Assembly (NCBI GenBank): GCA_965200895.1
Contig: CBDAVM010000002.1
Location: forward strand, 1,054,001-1,118,000
DNA: 64,000 nt
Direction of reading: 5' to 3'
Source: WTFV01 sp965200895
GTDB taxonomy: Bacteria; Acidobacteriota; Vicinamibacteria; Vicinamibacterales; UBA8438
A model generated the notes under the pieces. The model did not search any database. It was not told where the DNA came from and worked only from the letters and a program-made list of their open reading frames with translations. The position numbers and the translations under genes are program-made. Positions 52,881 to 62,197 of the stretch are shown piece by piece. How positions within the stretch are numbered: the first letter of the stretch is position 1; each line of letters begins with the position of its first letter.

Positions 52881-53106
52881 CCTCGTCGAGCGCCTGCTGC
52901 ACGCGCGTCGAAGGGATCACGCCCGCGTCCGCGGGCACGTCGAACGCGGCGAAACGCCCTGCGCCCTTCCCGCGGCCTGACGGACCGGGCCGCAGCGCCT
53001 GCCGCGCCATGTCCGACAGGACGCGCCCCAGCCGCTGGCCGGTGGCGCGGGCATGGCCGAGCGCCGCTTCATGGACGTCGTCGTCAAGAGTCACCGTCGT
53101 GCGCAT
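52867..53106 (-). CDS. vapB: Ribbon-helix-helix antitoxin (VapB-like)
   Basis: 79 aa. The RHH DNA-binding part is MRTTVTLDDDVHEAALGHARATGQRLGRVLSDMARQAL; the C-terminal half (GKGAGRFAAFDVPADAGVIPSTRVQQALDED) has the pattern that wraps the PIN toxin. It precedes and overlaps the toxin gene and probably represses their shared promoter upstream of 53106. Confidence 0.85.
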   Translation of the reverse strand: MRTTVTLDDDVHEAALGHARATGQRLGRVLSDMARQALRPGPSGRGKGAGRFAAFDVPADAGVIPSTRVQQALDEDGVV

Positions 53107-53200
53107 GATGCAGGATACGGTGATGCACCTGCACCGTCAACAAGTCGCTCTCCGTACACCGGCCTGACTTCGTCCGGACCTGAACGGACGGGTGACTTCC

Positions 53201-53299
53201 GTGCTCACATCCCCGGACGGTGGCCGGGGCTTTTCATCTTCGAGTGCTCCGGCCGCAATCGCGGCCGACTTGTGCTCACATCCCCCAGACGGTGACCGG
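53201..53299. repeat. About 27-bp imperfect direct repeat
   Basis: Copies at 53201-53226 and 53272-53299, offset 71 bp; shared text GTGCTCACATCCCC then GACGGTG and CCGG, with two substitutions and a small insertion. Copy two covers the stop end of the fragment read at 53276-53488, so the 3' end of that frame is repeated downstream. Confidence 0.75.
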
Positions 53300-53488
53300 C
53301 GGGCCGCCGTTGGTCTCCCGACGGCGGAACACCTTCTCGTCCCACGGCCGAGCCGCGGTGCGGTCGAAGATCAGCAGCAGCAGCTCTTCCAGGTCGAGGC
53401 GCGACAGCGGGGGGACCTGATCGTGAAGATCCGCCTCGACGGACCCTCGGTGTCGAAGAAGCGCTGCATCGGGCGATGATACGTCGTG
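53276..53488 (-). pseudogene. Orphan coding fragment, about 70 codons
   Basis: The minus frame ending at TGA 53278-53276 reads VPPLSRLDLEELLLLIFDRT, then AARPWDEKVFRRRETNGG and PPVTVWGM. Its codon use looks coding, but it has no start codon with a ribosome site and no known domain. It is probably the tail of a decayed or displaced gene. The rest of 53107-53538 holds only the direct repeat. Confidence 0.4.
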
Positions 53489-53538
53489 CGGGCGGGCAGG
53501 CAGGCAGTGCGGTTGGACCTTGCGTCTGCCCCGCCCCT

Positions 53539-53907
53539 CTACGGCGCAGACCGGTCGATCAGGTCGTGGATGCGGCCGGCCGTGCGCACGGCTGCGCCCA
53601 ACACCGCGACCCGCGCCTGCAGTCGGCGGTCGGAGGTGTAGACGATGCGCTCGCCGGCTGCCGCAGCCACCAGCTCGACGATGCGGTCGTCAGCGGCGTC
53701 GCGACCACGGCGGGACGCCCATTCGACGGCCACGCGCACGCCGCCCACGTCGCGCCGGCGGCCGTCGAAGACCACGATCCAGTCACCACCGCGCCGTTCG
53801 GCGACCCGGTCGAGCGCCGCCACCAGGCGGCGCATCGCCCCGCTGCGGTCCCGCCACCACCCGTCCGGGCGCGACCCGATCACGTTCATGCCATCAACGA
53901 TGTGCAC
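53539..53907 (-). CDS. NYN/PIN-like RNase domain protein
   Basis: 122 aa from GTG 53907, preceded by AGAGGA. The first strand HIVDGMNVIGSRPDGWWRDRSGAM carries the catalytic Asp that an ATG start six codons later would lose, hence the GTG choice. Later acidic sites are in DWIVVFDGRRRD and RDAADDRIVELVAAA, with VYTSDRRLQARV near the C-terminus. This is the NYN/YacP branch of PIN nucleases, acting on RNA. No antitoxin is beside it. VapBC is 430 bp away. Confidence 0.75.
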   Translation of the reverse strand: MHIVDGMNVIGSRPDGWWRDRSGAMRRLVAALDRVAERRGGDWIVVFDGRRRDVGGVRVAVEWASRRGRDAADDRIVELVAAAAGERIVYTSDRRLQARVAVLGAAVRTAGRIHDLIDRSAP

Positions 53908-54102
53908 CGGTCCTCTGTCAACCTGCGCCGCCCGGTTGGCCGGCCCCAGGGCCGCATCGTGTTGTGCAGGGCGGTTCGCCGGCCGGATCCTCCACCGACG
54001 TCCGCCGGACTCGCGGACGGACCCGCAGGGCGCCGCCCCCGGGCGATGTCCGCATACGAACTTCGTCGCCCACCCGATCGCCGCCATCCCTTTGACGCCT
54101 TC

Positions 54103-54129
54103 TTGACGCCCTCCGCCCCCGGTTATAGG
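54103..54129 (+). promoter_or_regulatory. Putative promoter of the DUF3500 gene
   Basis: TTGACG (54103-54108) and TATAGG (54124-54129) with a 15-bp spacer; another TTGACG stands at 54092. A double Shine-Dalgarno (AAGGAGAG and GGAGGAGG) lies at about 54140-54160, before ATG 54167. The short spacer makes this tentative. Confidence 0.45.
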
Positions 54130-54166
54130 CTCGCCTCACCAAGGAGAGCCCTGGAGGAGGAAACCC

Positions 54167-55216
54167 ATGAAGGTGTCCGCACGACTCGTTCCGCTTGTTT
54201 TCCTGGTCCTGGCCATCGTCACCGCCGGAGCCGCCACCATGCAGGACAAGGCCGGCCAGACCGCCTCGATGGCGGAGGCGGCGCAGGCGTTCCTCGACGC
54301 GCTGACGCCGGAGCAGCGCTCCGCCGCGATGTTCGCGTTCGACAGCGACGACCGTTTCGACTGGCACTACATCCCCCGGGAGCGCAAGGGCGTTCCGCTC
54401 CGGGCGATGAGCGGACCGCAGAAGAAGGCCGCTCTGGCCCTGGTCGAGGCCAGCCTGAGCGCCGAGGGCTACGACAAGTCCGAGCGCATCCGTCAGCTCG
54501 AGCAGATTCTGTACGACCGCGAGGGACGCGCCATTCGCGACACCGAGCTCTACTTCTTCATGATCTTCGGCGAGCCGACGGCCGACGGCACCTGGGGCTG
54601 GCGCTACGAGGGGCACCACATCTCGCAGAACTGGACCGTCCACGACGGCATGCTCAGCTCCAGCACGCCGCAGTTCTTCGGCACCAACCCGGCCCACGTC
54701 CGTGCGGGCAGCCGCGCCGGCGAGAGGGTGCTGGTGCTGGAGGACATCCTGCCCCGCAGCCTTGTCGCCTCGATGTCGGACGCCCACCGCCGAGCCGCAA
54801 TCATCTCCGACGAGGCGCCCAGCGACATCCTGACCACGTCCGACCGGCAGGCCGGGATACAGGAGAACCGCGGCGTGGCGTTCGGTGACCTGAGCCGGGG
54901 CCAGCAGGACGTCCTGTGGGCGCTGATCGAGGAGTACGCCGAAGCACAGCCGGCGGCAGTCGCCGCCGAGCGCCTCGCCAAGGTGAAGGCGGCCGGTCTC
55001 GACGGCATCCGGTTCGCCTGGATGGGCAGTCTCCAGGAGGGCGAGCCGCACTACTACCGCGTGCAGGGGCCGACCTTCCTCATCGAATACGACAACGTGC
55101 AGAACCGGGCGAACCACGTCCACAGCGTGTGGCGCGACTTCGACGGCGACTTCGGCCGCGACGTCCTCGCCGCGCACTACCAGCGCTACGCGCACGACAC
55201 GGTCGACGCCGACTGA
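54167..55216 (+). CDS. Secreted DUF3500 protein
   Basis: 349 aa. Signal peptide MKVSARLVPLVFLVLAIVTAGAAT. The DUF3500 body starts with LTPEQRSAAMFAFDSDDRFDWHYIPRERKGVPLRAM and contains WGWRYEGHHISQNWTVHDG, VFALED-like blocks and, near the end, PHYYRVQGPTFLIEYDNVQNRANHVHSVWRDFDGDFGRDVL. Conserved His and Asp residues suggest a metal site, but the family has no established activity. It stands alone, with a strong ribosome-binding site and a terminator-like hairpin downstream. Confidence 0.88.
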   Translation: MKVSARLVPLVFLVLAIVTAGAATMQDKAGQTASMAEAAQAFLDALTPEQRSAAMFAFDSDDRFDWHYIPRERKGVPLRAMSGPQKKAALALVEASLSAEGYDKSERIRQLEQILYDREGRAIRDTELYFFMIFGEPTADGTWGWRYEGHHISQNWTVHDGMLSSSTPQFFGTNPAHVRAGSRAGERVLVLEDILPRSLVASMSDAHRRAAIISDEAPSDILTTSDRQAGIQENRGVAFGDLSRGQQDVLWALIEEYAEAQPAAVAAERLAKVKAAGLDGIRFAWMGSLQEGEPHYYRVQGPTFLIEYDNVQNRANHVHSVWRDFDGDFGRDVLAAHYQRYAHDTVDAD

Positions 55217-55281
55217 GCGTCGATCCGGCGCCGGGCCGCATCCTCGACGGAGGCGGCCGAACCGGTGCGCCAGCGACAGTC

Positions 55282-55312
55282 CGGGCCGGGCGGGGTGTTC
55301 CCGTCCGGCCCG
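55282..55312. terminator. Bidirectional hairpin between convergent genes
   Basis: CGGGCCGGGCGGG-GTGTT-CCCGTCCGGCCCG: a 13-bp stem with one G-U pair and a five-base loop, between the DUF3500 stop (55216) and the stop of the minus-strand phosphatase gene (55320). No T-run on either side. Confidence 0.65.
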
Positions 55313-55319
55313 TCTCCGG

Positions 55320-56630
55320 TCACGACGGAGACCGACGGTTGGCCGCCGCCGCGTTCGACCTGATGATCACCAGCGTGCGGTCGTCCACCTGCCGGCCGGC
55401 GCCGAACCGCTGCACGTCCTGCATCACGCGGCTGCAGATCTCCGTCGCACCGGCGTTTCCCGCTCCCCGCAGCGTCGAGATGAGTCGCGAGCTGCCGTAC
55501 TCCTCCCCCTCGGGATTCGTCTGCTCGACGATGCCGTCCGTGTACAGCCCCAGGACGTCTCCCGGCCCCAGCGTCGCGTGGCCTTCGAAGTAGCGCGGCG
55601 CCTCGAACAGCCCCAGCGGCACGCCGCCCTCTTCCAGCAGTTCCACCTCGCCGCTCGCCCGGACCAGCACCGGCGGGACGTGACCGGCGTTGACGTAGAG
55701 CAGACTCCTGGCCGGCACGTCCAGCACCATGTAGAAGAGCGTGACGTAGCGCCCCTCCTCGACCGACTCGTGAAAGAAGCGGTTCGCGCGGCGCATGATG
55801 GCGCGCACGGCCAGCTCGTGGCCGACCAGCGAGGCGATGGACGCCCGGGTGGCCGCCACCAGCAGCGCCGCCGCGATGCCCTTGCCGACGACGTCCGCAA
55901 TCACGACACCCCAGCGGTCCTCGGGCAGCGGAATGAACTCGTAGTAGTCGCCGCCCACGGCCAGCGACGACTCGCGCGCCCCCGCGATGTCGAACCCGGT
56001 CACGGCCGGGATCGCGCGCGGCAGCAGGTCCGTCATGACGTCGCGTGCGACGGCGAGATCGCTGTCGAGGCGGCGCTTGTCCCGGACCTCGGCGATGAGA
56101 CGGGCGTTCTCGATGGTCGAGGCCACCGCCGAGGCATAGACGCCGACAACGGCCTCGGCGGCCAGGTCGTAGCCGGATGGACGGTCCGACCAGAGGTCGA
56201 GTGCGCCCCGAACCCGCCCGCGGGAGCCGATCAGGGGCACGACCAGCCGAGATCGCGCCCGCTCGCGACCCTCGCTCACGCCGGTCTGGTCGTGGAGCGA
56301 CACCGGTTCGCCGGAGGCCAGCACCCGCCCGACCACGCCGTGGTCATCGAACGGCGCGGTCATGGCGACCGGCACCGGATTGACGCAGCCGCGCGCGAGG
56401 CTGTGCGATACGCGCCCCCCCAACGGATCCACGACGTAGATTGCAGCCGCATCGTGGTCGACCAGCGACACCAGGCCGTCCAGGATGCCGTTCATGATCC
56501 GTTCGGCGTCGCTGCCGTCGGTCGTGAGGCGGAACGCCTCGATCAGTACACGCGCCGCGCCGATTGCGTCGTCACCCACCCGGGCCGTCGGCGGGCCGAG
56601 ACCGCTCGCTGAATCTCCCGATTTCGGCAT
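55320..56630 (-). CDS. GAF-domain PP2C/SpoIIE-type serine phosphatase
   Basis: 436 aa. Residues about 20-180 form a GAF sensor (DGLVSLVDHDAAAIYVVDP, VPLIGSRGRVRGALDLWSD). Residues about 205-425 are the SpoIIE/RsbU phosphatase with metal-binding Asp in GGDYYEFIPLPEDRWGVVIADVVGKG, in YVNAGHVPPVLVR and in LGLYTDGIVEQTNP. It would dephosphorylate an anti-sigma-factor antagonist (STAS) protein in a partner-switching pathway. No STAS or kinase gene lies near, so partners are elsewhere. Confidence 0.9.
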   Translation of the reverse strand: MPKSGDSASGLGPPTARVGDDAIGAARVLIEAFRLTTDGSDAERIMNGILDGLVSLVDHDAAAIYVVDPLGGRVSHSLARGCVNPVPVAMTAPFDDHGVVGRVLASGEPVSLHDQTGVSEGRERARSRLVVPLIGSRGRVRGALDLWSDRPSGYDLAAEAVVGVYASAVASTIENARLIAEVRDKRRLDSDLAVARDVMTDLLPRAIPAVTGFDIAGARESSLAVGGDYYEFIPLPEDRWGVVIADVVGKGIAAALLVAATRASIASLVGHELAVRAIMRRANRFFHESVEEGRYVTLFYMVLDVPARSLLYVNAGHVPPVLVRASGEVELLEEGGVPLGLFEAPRYFEGHATLGPGDVLGLYTDGIVEQTNPEGEEYGSSRLISTLRGAGNAGATEICSRVMQDVQRFGAGRQVDDRTLVIIRSNAAAANRRSPS

Positions 56631-56708
56631 GGCACCATTGTACGTGCGGAGGACGATGTCTCCGCCGGACGTCTCCGGCGTCTCCGGCCGGGACGAACTG
56701 CGGGGTGT

Positions 56709-56714
56709 TACAAT
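56709..56714 (+). promoter_or_regulatory. Possible -10 element for tRNA-His
   Basis: TACAAT, 49 bp before the tRNA; no good -35 is visible. Confidence 0.35.
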
Positions 56715-56763
56715 GACGGATTGTGCCGTGGGCGAGGCTTCCGCTTCGCGAGCAGGCTTCGTG

Positions 56764-56839
56764 GTGAGTGTAGCTCAGTCGGTAGAGCGCCGGACTGTGG
56801 CTCCGGATGTCGCGGGTTCAAGTCCCGTCACTCACCCCA
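56764..56839 (+). tRNA. tRNA-His (anticodon GTG)
   Basis: A complete cloverleaf: acceptor stem GTGAGTG/CACTCAC, D-arm with AGCTCAGTCGGTAGAGC, anticodon stem CCGGA/TCCGG around loop CTGTGGC, TPsiC loop GGTTCAAGT. CCA is encoded at 56837-56839. The base before (G at 56763) is the extra G-1 that marks tRNA-His, opposite discriminator C73. Confidence 0.95.
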
Positions 56840-56949
56840 TCGTTCCCGGCCTGAATCGCGGCGCGTGCCGCTCGGGCGACAGACAGCCTCCGCTCGGGCG
56901 CCGGGCGGAGGAGGAGGCGAACCGTCGCCTCCGATGCGGCGTGCGGCGG

Positions 56950-58251
56950 ATGACGCCGTGTTCCCTGCCGGCGGTCGTCGGGCTCGTCATCGCCGCCATC
57001 CTGGTCGGAGGGTGCGGTGCGGGTCTCGACGCCGAGCGGGAATCGGCGCTCGGCCAGCCCCCCGGCAGCGGCGGGATCAACCATCCGGCCGTGCGGTCGC
57101 GGCCGCACGTCGTCCTCGTCTCCTTCGACGGCTTTCACCCCGCCTACCTCGACCGCTTCGAGACGCCCCACTTCGACCGGCTCGCGGTTCGCGGCATGCG
57201 CGCGGCCGGCCTGGTCAGCGTCTTCCCCTCGCTGACATTCCCGGGACACTACTCCATCGCCACGGGCCTGCATCCGGAAGCGCACGGCGTCGTCGGCAAC
57301 CAGTTCTTCGATCCGGCGCGCGGGGTGGAGTTCAGCTACCGCCGAGCCGACGACGCGCAGGACGGCTCGTGATGGGGCGGCGAACCCATCTGGGTCACCG
57401 CCGAGACACAGGGCATGGTGGCGGCGGCTGTCTTCTTTCCCGGCACCGAGGCCGACATCAGCGGCGTGCGTCCGAGCCACTGGCGGCCCTACGACGGCCG
57501 CCTCCCGAACCGCGAACGGGTCGAGCAGGTCCTCGCCTGGCTGGAGCTGCCGCCGGCGGAACGCCCGCACCTGGTCACTCTCTACTTCTCGCTCGTCGAC
57601 AGCGCCGGCCACCGGCTCGGTCCGGACCATGCGGACATGGGACGCAGCGTCGAGAGCGCCGACCGGCTCCTGGGCGCGTTGATGGCGGGAATCGACGCGC
57701 TGCCCCACGCGGAACGTATCGCGCTCGTCGTGGTGTCCGACCATGGGATGGCCGCACCGGACCCCGATCGGACCACGGTCCTCCCCGCGGTGGCGGAGCT
57801 TGCGGAAGTGCGCATCGTCGCAGCCGGCCCCTCGCTCAGCCTGCACGTCGGCGACGCGGAGAGGGCCCGCGGCCTGCGCGACCGGCTCAACGACCGGCTG
57901 GTGCACGCGCGGGCCTACCTGCGCGAGGCGCTTCCGGAGCACCTGCATGCCCGCGGCAACCCGCGGCTGGGCGACGTCCTGGTGATGCCTACCGGGCTGG
58001 GCATGGTGCAGCGCGCCCCCGACGACCGACCACCGGCCGGGATGCACGGCTGGGATCCGACGCTGCCGGAGATGCACGGCATCTTCCTGGCCGCCGGCCC
58101 GGGAATCACCGCCGGCACGGTGCTGCCCGCGGTGAATGCGGTGGACGTCTACCCGCTGCTCGCCCACCTGCTCGGCCTCACGCCGGCACCCGACATCGCC
58201 GGGAACCTGGCGGCGTTCGCGCCGGTGCTGGAAACCGAGGCGCGGCAATGA
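56950..58251 (+). pseudogene. NPP-type phosphodiesterase lipoprotein interrupted by TGA
   Basis: 434 codons with an in-frame TGA at 57370-57372 (codon 141). Lipoprotein signal LVIAAILVGGC (Cys22). Nucleotide pyrophosphatase/phosphodiesterase features on both sides: metal-binding Asp60 in LVSFDGFHP and Thr96 nucleophile in PSLTFPGHYS before the stop, then YFSLVDSAGHRLGPDH and VVSDHGMAA after it. The stop falls where homologues read WWGGEPIWVTAE, so a TGG to TGA change is the simplest reading. The frame is otherwise open and coding-like to 58251. An ATG at 57415 could make only a part without the nucleophile. Confidence 0.75.
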
Positions 58252-58261
58252 GCCGTCCCCG

Positions 58262-59125
58262 ATGACGACGCGGGTGCATTCCGTTCTGTCTCGCGCAGAA
58301 AGCATTGTCTTTCCCGGCGTCTACGACACGCTGTCGGCGAAACTCGCCGAGCGGGCCGGCTTCGAGCTTGCGTTCGTGTCGGGGTACGCCGTCTCGGCCA
58401 CCTGCATCGGCGAACCCGACCTCGGGCTGCTGACGCAGACCGAGGTCATCGACCGGGCGCGGCGCATCTGCGCGAGCGTCGACATCCCGATCCTCGTCGA
58501 CGCCGACACCGGCTACGGCAGTGCGCTGAACGTGGTCCGCACCGTACGCGAGCTGATCGCGGCGGGCGCGGCCGGCTGCTTTCTCGAGGACCAGGTGTGG
58601 CCGAAGCGTTGCGGCCACATGCGCGGCAAGCGGGTCGTGTCGCGCGAAGAGTACCGGGCCCGGATCCGCGCCGCGGTGGACGCGAAGGGCAGCTCCGACT
58701 TCTTCCTCGTCGCCCGCACCGACGCCATCGCCGACGGCGGCCTCGACGAGGCGCTCGCGCGGGCGGAGGCGGCCCGGGCGGCCGGGGCGGACGCGACGTT
58801 CGTCGAGGCGCCGCGCACCCGCGCGGAGCTGAACGAAGTCGGCCGAAGGGCGCCCGGGCCGACCGTGGCGAACATGGTCGAGCAGGGACGCACGCCGTTG
58901 CTCTCGCGCGACGAGCTGGCCGCGCTCGGGTTCCAGCTCGTCCTCTATCCGGTCTCGGGCCTGTACGCGGCCGCCTGCGCGCTGGAGACGGTGTACGGGC
59001 GCCTGCGCGCGGAGGGCACGACGGCGGGCGCAGCGGATCAGCTCATCGCCTTCGAGCGCTTCAACGACCTGCTCGGGGTGGACGAGAAGCACGCGCTGGC
59101 CGAACGCTGCAACGGCGGCGGGTAG
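58262..59125 (+). CDS. Isocitrate lyase/PEP mutase family enzyme
   Basis: 287 aa. The TIM-barrel shows the family sites: FPGVYDTLSAKLAERAGF, metal and substrate residues in LVDADTGYG and FLEDQVWPKRCGHMRGKRVV (the KRCGH catalytic loop), ARTDAIADGGLDEALARA and FVEAPRT. Subfamily members are oxaloacetate decarboxylases, 2-methylisocitrate lyases or phosphonate enzymes. The short length and KRCGH loop fit 2-methylisocitrate lyase- or oxaloacetate-hydrolase-like members, but no methylcitrate genes are near. It begins 10 bp after the phosphodiesterase stop. 59126-59293 has no gene. Confidence 0.85.
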   Translation: MTTRVHSVLSRAESIVFPGVYDTLSAKLAERAGFELAFVSGYAVSATCIGEPDLGLLTQTEVIDRARRICASVDIPILVDADTGYGSALNVVRTVRELIAAGAAGCFLEDQVWPKRCGHMRGKRVVSREEYRARIRAAVDAKGSSDFFLVARTDAIADGGLDEALARAEAARAAGADATFVEAPRTRAELNEVGRRAPGPTVANMVEQGRTPLLSRDELAALGFQLVLYPVSGLYAAACALETVYGRLRAEGTTAGAADQLIAFERFNDLLGVDEKHALAERCNGGG

Positions 59126-59293
59126 CCGGCGGCGTCCGGTCCGCGAAGTCCGTGCATCGCCTGCTGTCGAGCAGCGGCCCGAGATCGGGAAGGCAGGGGC
59201 AGCCCGTGGAGCGGCCTCGCCCGGCAGCGAAGTCAGCGCCCGAGGGGACGACGAGAGGGACGGGGGAGGTGGCGCACATCCGCCGCCGAACGA

Positions 59294-59299
59294 TATAAT
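59294..59299 (+). promoter_or_regulatory. TATAAT element of the molybdenum hydroxylase operon
   Basis: A perfect TATAAT, 23 bp before GTG 59323, with the ribosome site GGGAGG at 59311-59316 between. No TTGACA-like hexamer at 16-18 bp. Confidence 0.5.
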
Positions 59300-59322
59300 G
59301 CCGCTCCCCTGGGAGGTGACGC

Positions 59323-59802
<480 letters not shown>

Positions 59803-59815
59803 CGGGAGAACAGCC

Positions 59816-62194
59816 ATGAGCAGCAGAATCTTCGGCTCCGGAATCCGCCGCCGCGAGGACCCGCGCCTCATCACCGGGAGCGCCGCCTACACGCACGACA
59901 TCACGCTGCCCGGGATGGTCCACGCGGCGATGCTCCGCAGCAGCCACGCCCACGCCCGGATCACCCGCATCGACACGGAGAAGGCGAAGGCGGCCCCGGG
60001 GGTCCTGGCCGTCTATACCGGCGCCGACGTCGAGGGCGCCCTGCAGCCGATGCCCTGCGCCTGGCTGGTGCCCGACTCGGAGCTGCGAGTCGCGCCCTAT
60101 CCCTGCATCGCGAAGGATGTCGTGCGCTACACCGGCGACATCGTGGCGGCGGTCGTGGCCGAGACGCCGTACCAGGCGCACGACGCGCTCGATCGGATCG
60201 AGGTCGACTACGAACCGCTCCCCACGGTCACCGACCCCGAGAAGGCGTCCGGCGCCGACGCGCCGCAGCTCCATGGCAAGGACATCAACGGCGACGACAT
60301 TTCCGCCAACCAGGCGTTCCACTGGGTCGTGGCGGGCGGGGACGTGGACGCCGCGTTCGCGGAGGCGGAGGCCGACGGCATCGTCATCCGGGAGCGCATT
60401 CTCCAGCAGCGGCTGATCCCGAACGCGATGGAGCCCCGCGGGGCGGTGGCCCAGTACAACCGGGCCACGGGCGAGCTGACGCTCTGGAACACGACCCAGA
60501 ACCCGCACATCGTGCGTTTCCTCTGCTCGGTCGTCACCGGGGTGCCGGAAGACAGGCTGCGCGTCATCGCCCCGGAAGTGGGCGGCGGCTTCGGCAGCAA
60601 GATCGCCGCCTATCCCGCCGACTTCATCACCGTGTTCTGCTCGAAGACGCTGGGCCGGCCGGTCAAGTGGATCGAGACCCGCAGCGAGAACTACCAGGCG
60701 ACGACGCACGGCCGCGACCATGTGCAGCACGTCGAGATCGCGGCCACGAAGGACGGGAAGATCACGGGCCTGCGCTGCACCGTCCACGCCGGCATGGGCG
60801 CGTACCTGTCCACCGCCGCCCCCGGCATCCCGACCATCCTGCACGGCCTGATGCTGTCGGGCTGCTACACGATCCCGGCGCTCAAGGAGGACGTCCACGG
60901 CGTCTACACCAACGGGGTCCCGGTGGAGGCGTACCGCGGCGCCGGCCGGCCGGAGGCCACGTTCCTGCTCGAGCGGCTCATCGACATGCTCGCCGACGAG
61001 CTGGACATGGACCCGGCGGATGTCCGGCGGAAGAACTTCATCCCGAAGTTCGAGGACGGCCACGAGGTGATCACCACGCTGAGCTACGACAGCGGCGACT
61101 ACCCCGGCGCGCTGGACAAGCTGCTGGACCACACCGGCTACGCGGCGCTGCGCGAGAAACAGAAGGCCGGACCGTCCAACGGGAAGTATCTGGGCCTCGG
61201 GCTCAGCTCCTACGTCGAGATCTGCGGCCTCGGGCCGTCGCAGGTGGCCGGCGCCATCGGCTTCCAGGGCGGCCTCTGGGAGAGCGCGATCGTTCGCTTC
61301 CACCCCACCGGCAAGGTGCACGTCTTCATCGGCGCGTCGCCCCACGGGCAGGGCGAGGAGACGACCTTCGCGCAGATCGTGGCCGACGAGATCGGCGTCG
61401 ACGCCGACGACGTGAAGATCTTCCACGGCGACACCGACTCCACCCCGATGGGCTGGGGCACCTACGGCAGCCGCACGACGGCGGTCGGCGGCGCCGCGCT
61501 GGCCCTTGCGGTGCGCAAGATCCGCGACAAGGCCCGGGTGCTCGCGGCGCACCTGCTGGAGGCGTCGGTCGAGGACATGGACTACGAGGACGGGAAGTTC
61601 TTCGTCAAGGGCTCGCCCGACAAGGCGAAAACCATCCAGGACATCGCCCTGATGGCCAACGTCGCCTGGAACCTGCCGGAGGGCATGGAGGCGGGCCTCG
61701 AGGCGACGACCTTCTACGACCCGCCCAACTTCGTCTTCCCCTACGGGGCGCATCTTGCGGTGGTCGAGGTCGACGCGAGCACCGGGCACGTCGAGCTGAC
61801 CGGCTATACGGCGCTGGACGACTGCGGACCGCAGATCAACCCCACCATCGTCGAGGGACAGGTGCACGGCGGCATCGTGCAGGGCGTCGGGCAGGCGCTG
61901 TGGGAAGGCGCCGCCTACGACGACGGCGGACAGCTCGTCACCGGGTCGATGATGGACTACGCCCTGCCGCGGGCCGACCTCCTGCCGGAGCTCGACGTCA
62001 TCTCGACCGTCACCCGATCCCCGCACCATCCGCTGGGCGTGAAGGGCATCGGCGAGGCGGGCACGATTGCGTCGACCGCAGCGGTCTACAACGCCGTGAT
62101 GGATGCGCTGAAGCCGCTCGGCGTCAAGCGGGTGGACATGCCGTTCACCCCCGAGCGGGTGTGGCGCGCCATCCAGGAAGCGAAGGGGAGCTGA
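59816..62194 (+). CDS. Molybdenum hydroxylase large subunit, form II CoxL-like
   Basis: 792 aa. N-terminal GSGIRRREDPRLITGSAAYTHDI, GGGFGSKIAAYPADF for the cofactor, and the active-site loop AYRGAGRPE at about residues 372-380. Form I CO dehydrogenase has AYXCSFR there; AYRGAGR marks form II, whose physiological substrate is uncertain. It holds molybdopterin-cytosine dinucleotide, and the C-terminal GVGQALWEGA and PLGVKGIGEAGTI (catalytic Glu) are present. It follows the small subunit by 13 bp and precedes the FAD subunit by 3 bp. Confidence 0.9.
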   Translation: MSSRIFGSGIRRREDPRLITGSAAYTHDITLPGMVHAAMLRSSHAHARITRIDTEKAKAAPGVLAVYTGADVEGALQPMPCAWLVPDSELRVAPYPCIAKDVVRYTGDIVAAVVAETPYQAHDALDRIEVDYEPLPTVTDPEKASGADAPQLHGKDINGDDISANQAFHWVVAGGDVDAAFAEAEADGIVIRERILQQRLIPNAMEPRGAVAQYNRATGELTLWNTTQNPHIVRFLCSVVTGVPEDRLRVIAPEVGGGFGSKIAAYPADFITVFCSKTLGRPVKWIETRSENYQATTHGRDHVQHVEIAATKDGKITGLRCTVHAGMGAYLSTAAPGIPTILHGLMLSGCYTIPALKEDVHGVYTNGVPVEAYRGAGRPEATFLLERLIDMLADELDMDPADVRRKNFIPKFEDGHEVITTLSYDSGDYPGALDKLLDHTGYAALREKQKAGPSNGKYLGLGLSSYVEICGLGPSQVAGAIGFQGGLWESAIVRFHPTGKVHVFIGASPHGQGEETTFAQIVADEIGVDADDVKIFHGDTDSTPMGWGTYGSRTTAVGGAALALAVRKIRDKARVLAAHLLEASVEDMDYEDGKFFVKGSPDKAKTIQDIALMANVAWNLPEGMEAGLEATTFYDPPNFVFPYGAHLAVVEVDASTGHVELTGYTALDDCGPQINPTIVEGQVHGGIVQGVGQALWEGAAYDDGGQLVTGSMMDYALPRADLLPELDVISTVTRSPHHPLGVKGIGEAGTIASTAAVYNAVMDALKPLGVKRVDMPFTPERVWRAIQEAKGS

Positions 62195-62197
62195 GCC

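Noticed and set aside
57415..58251. Independent gene starting at 57415
   Set aside because: It is in the same frame as the upstream half and contains only the second half of a phosphodiesterase, so it is part of one interrupted gene.
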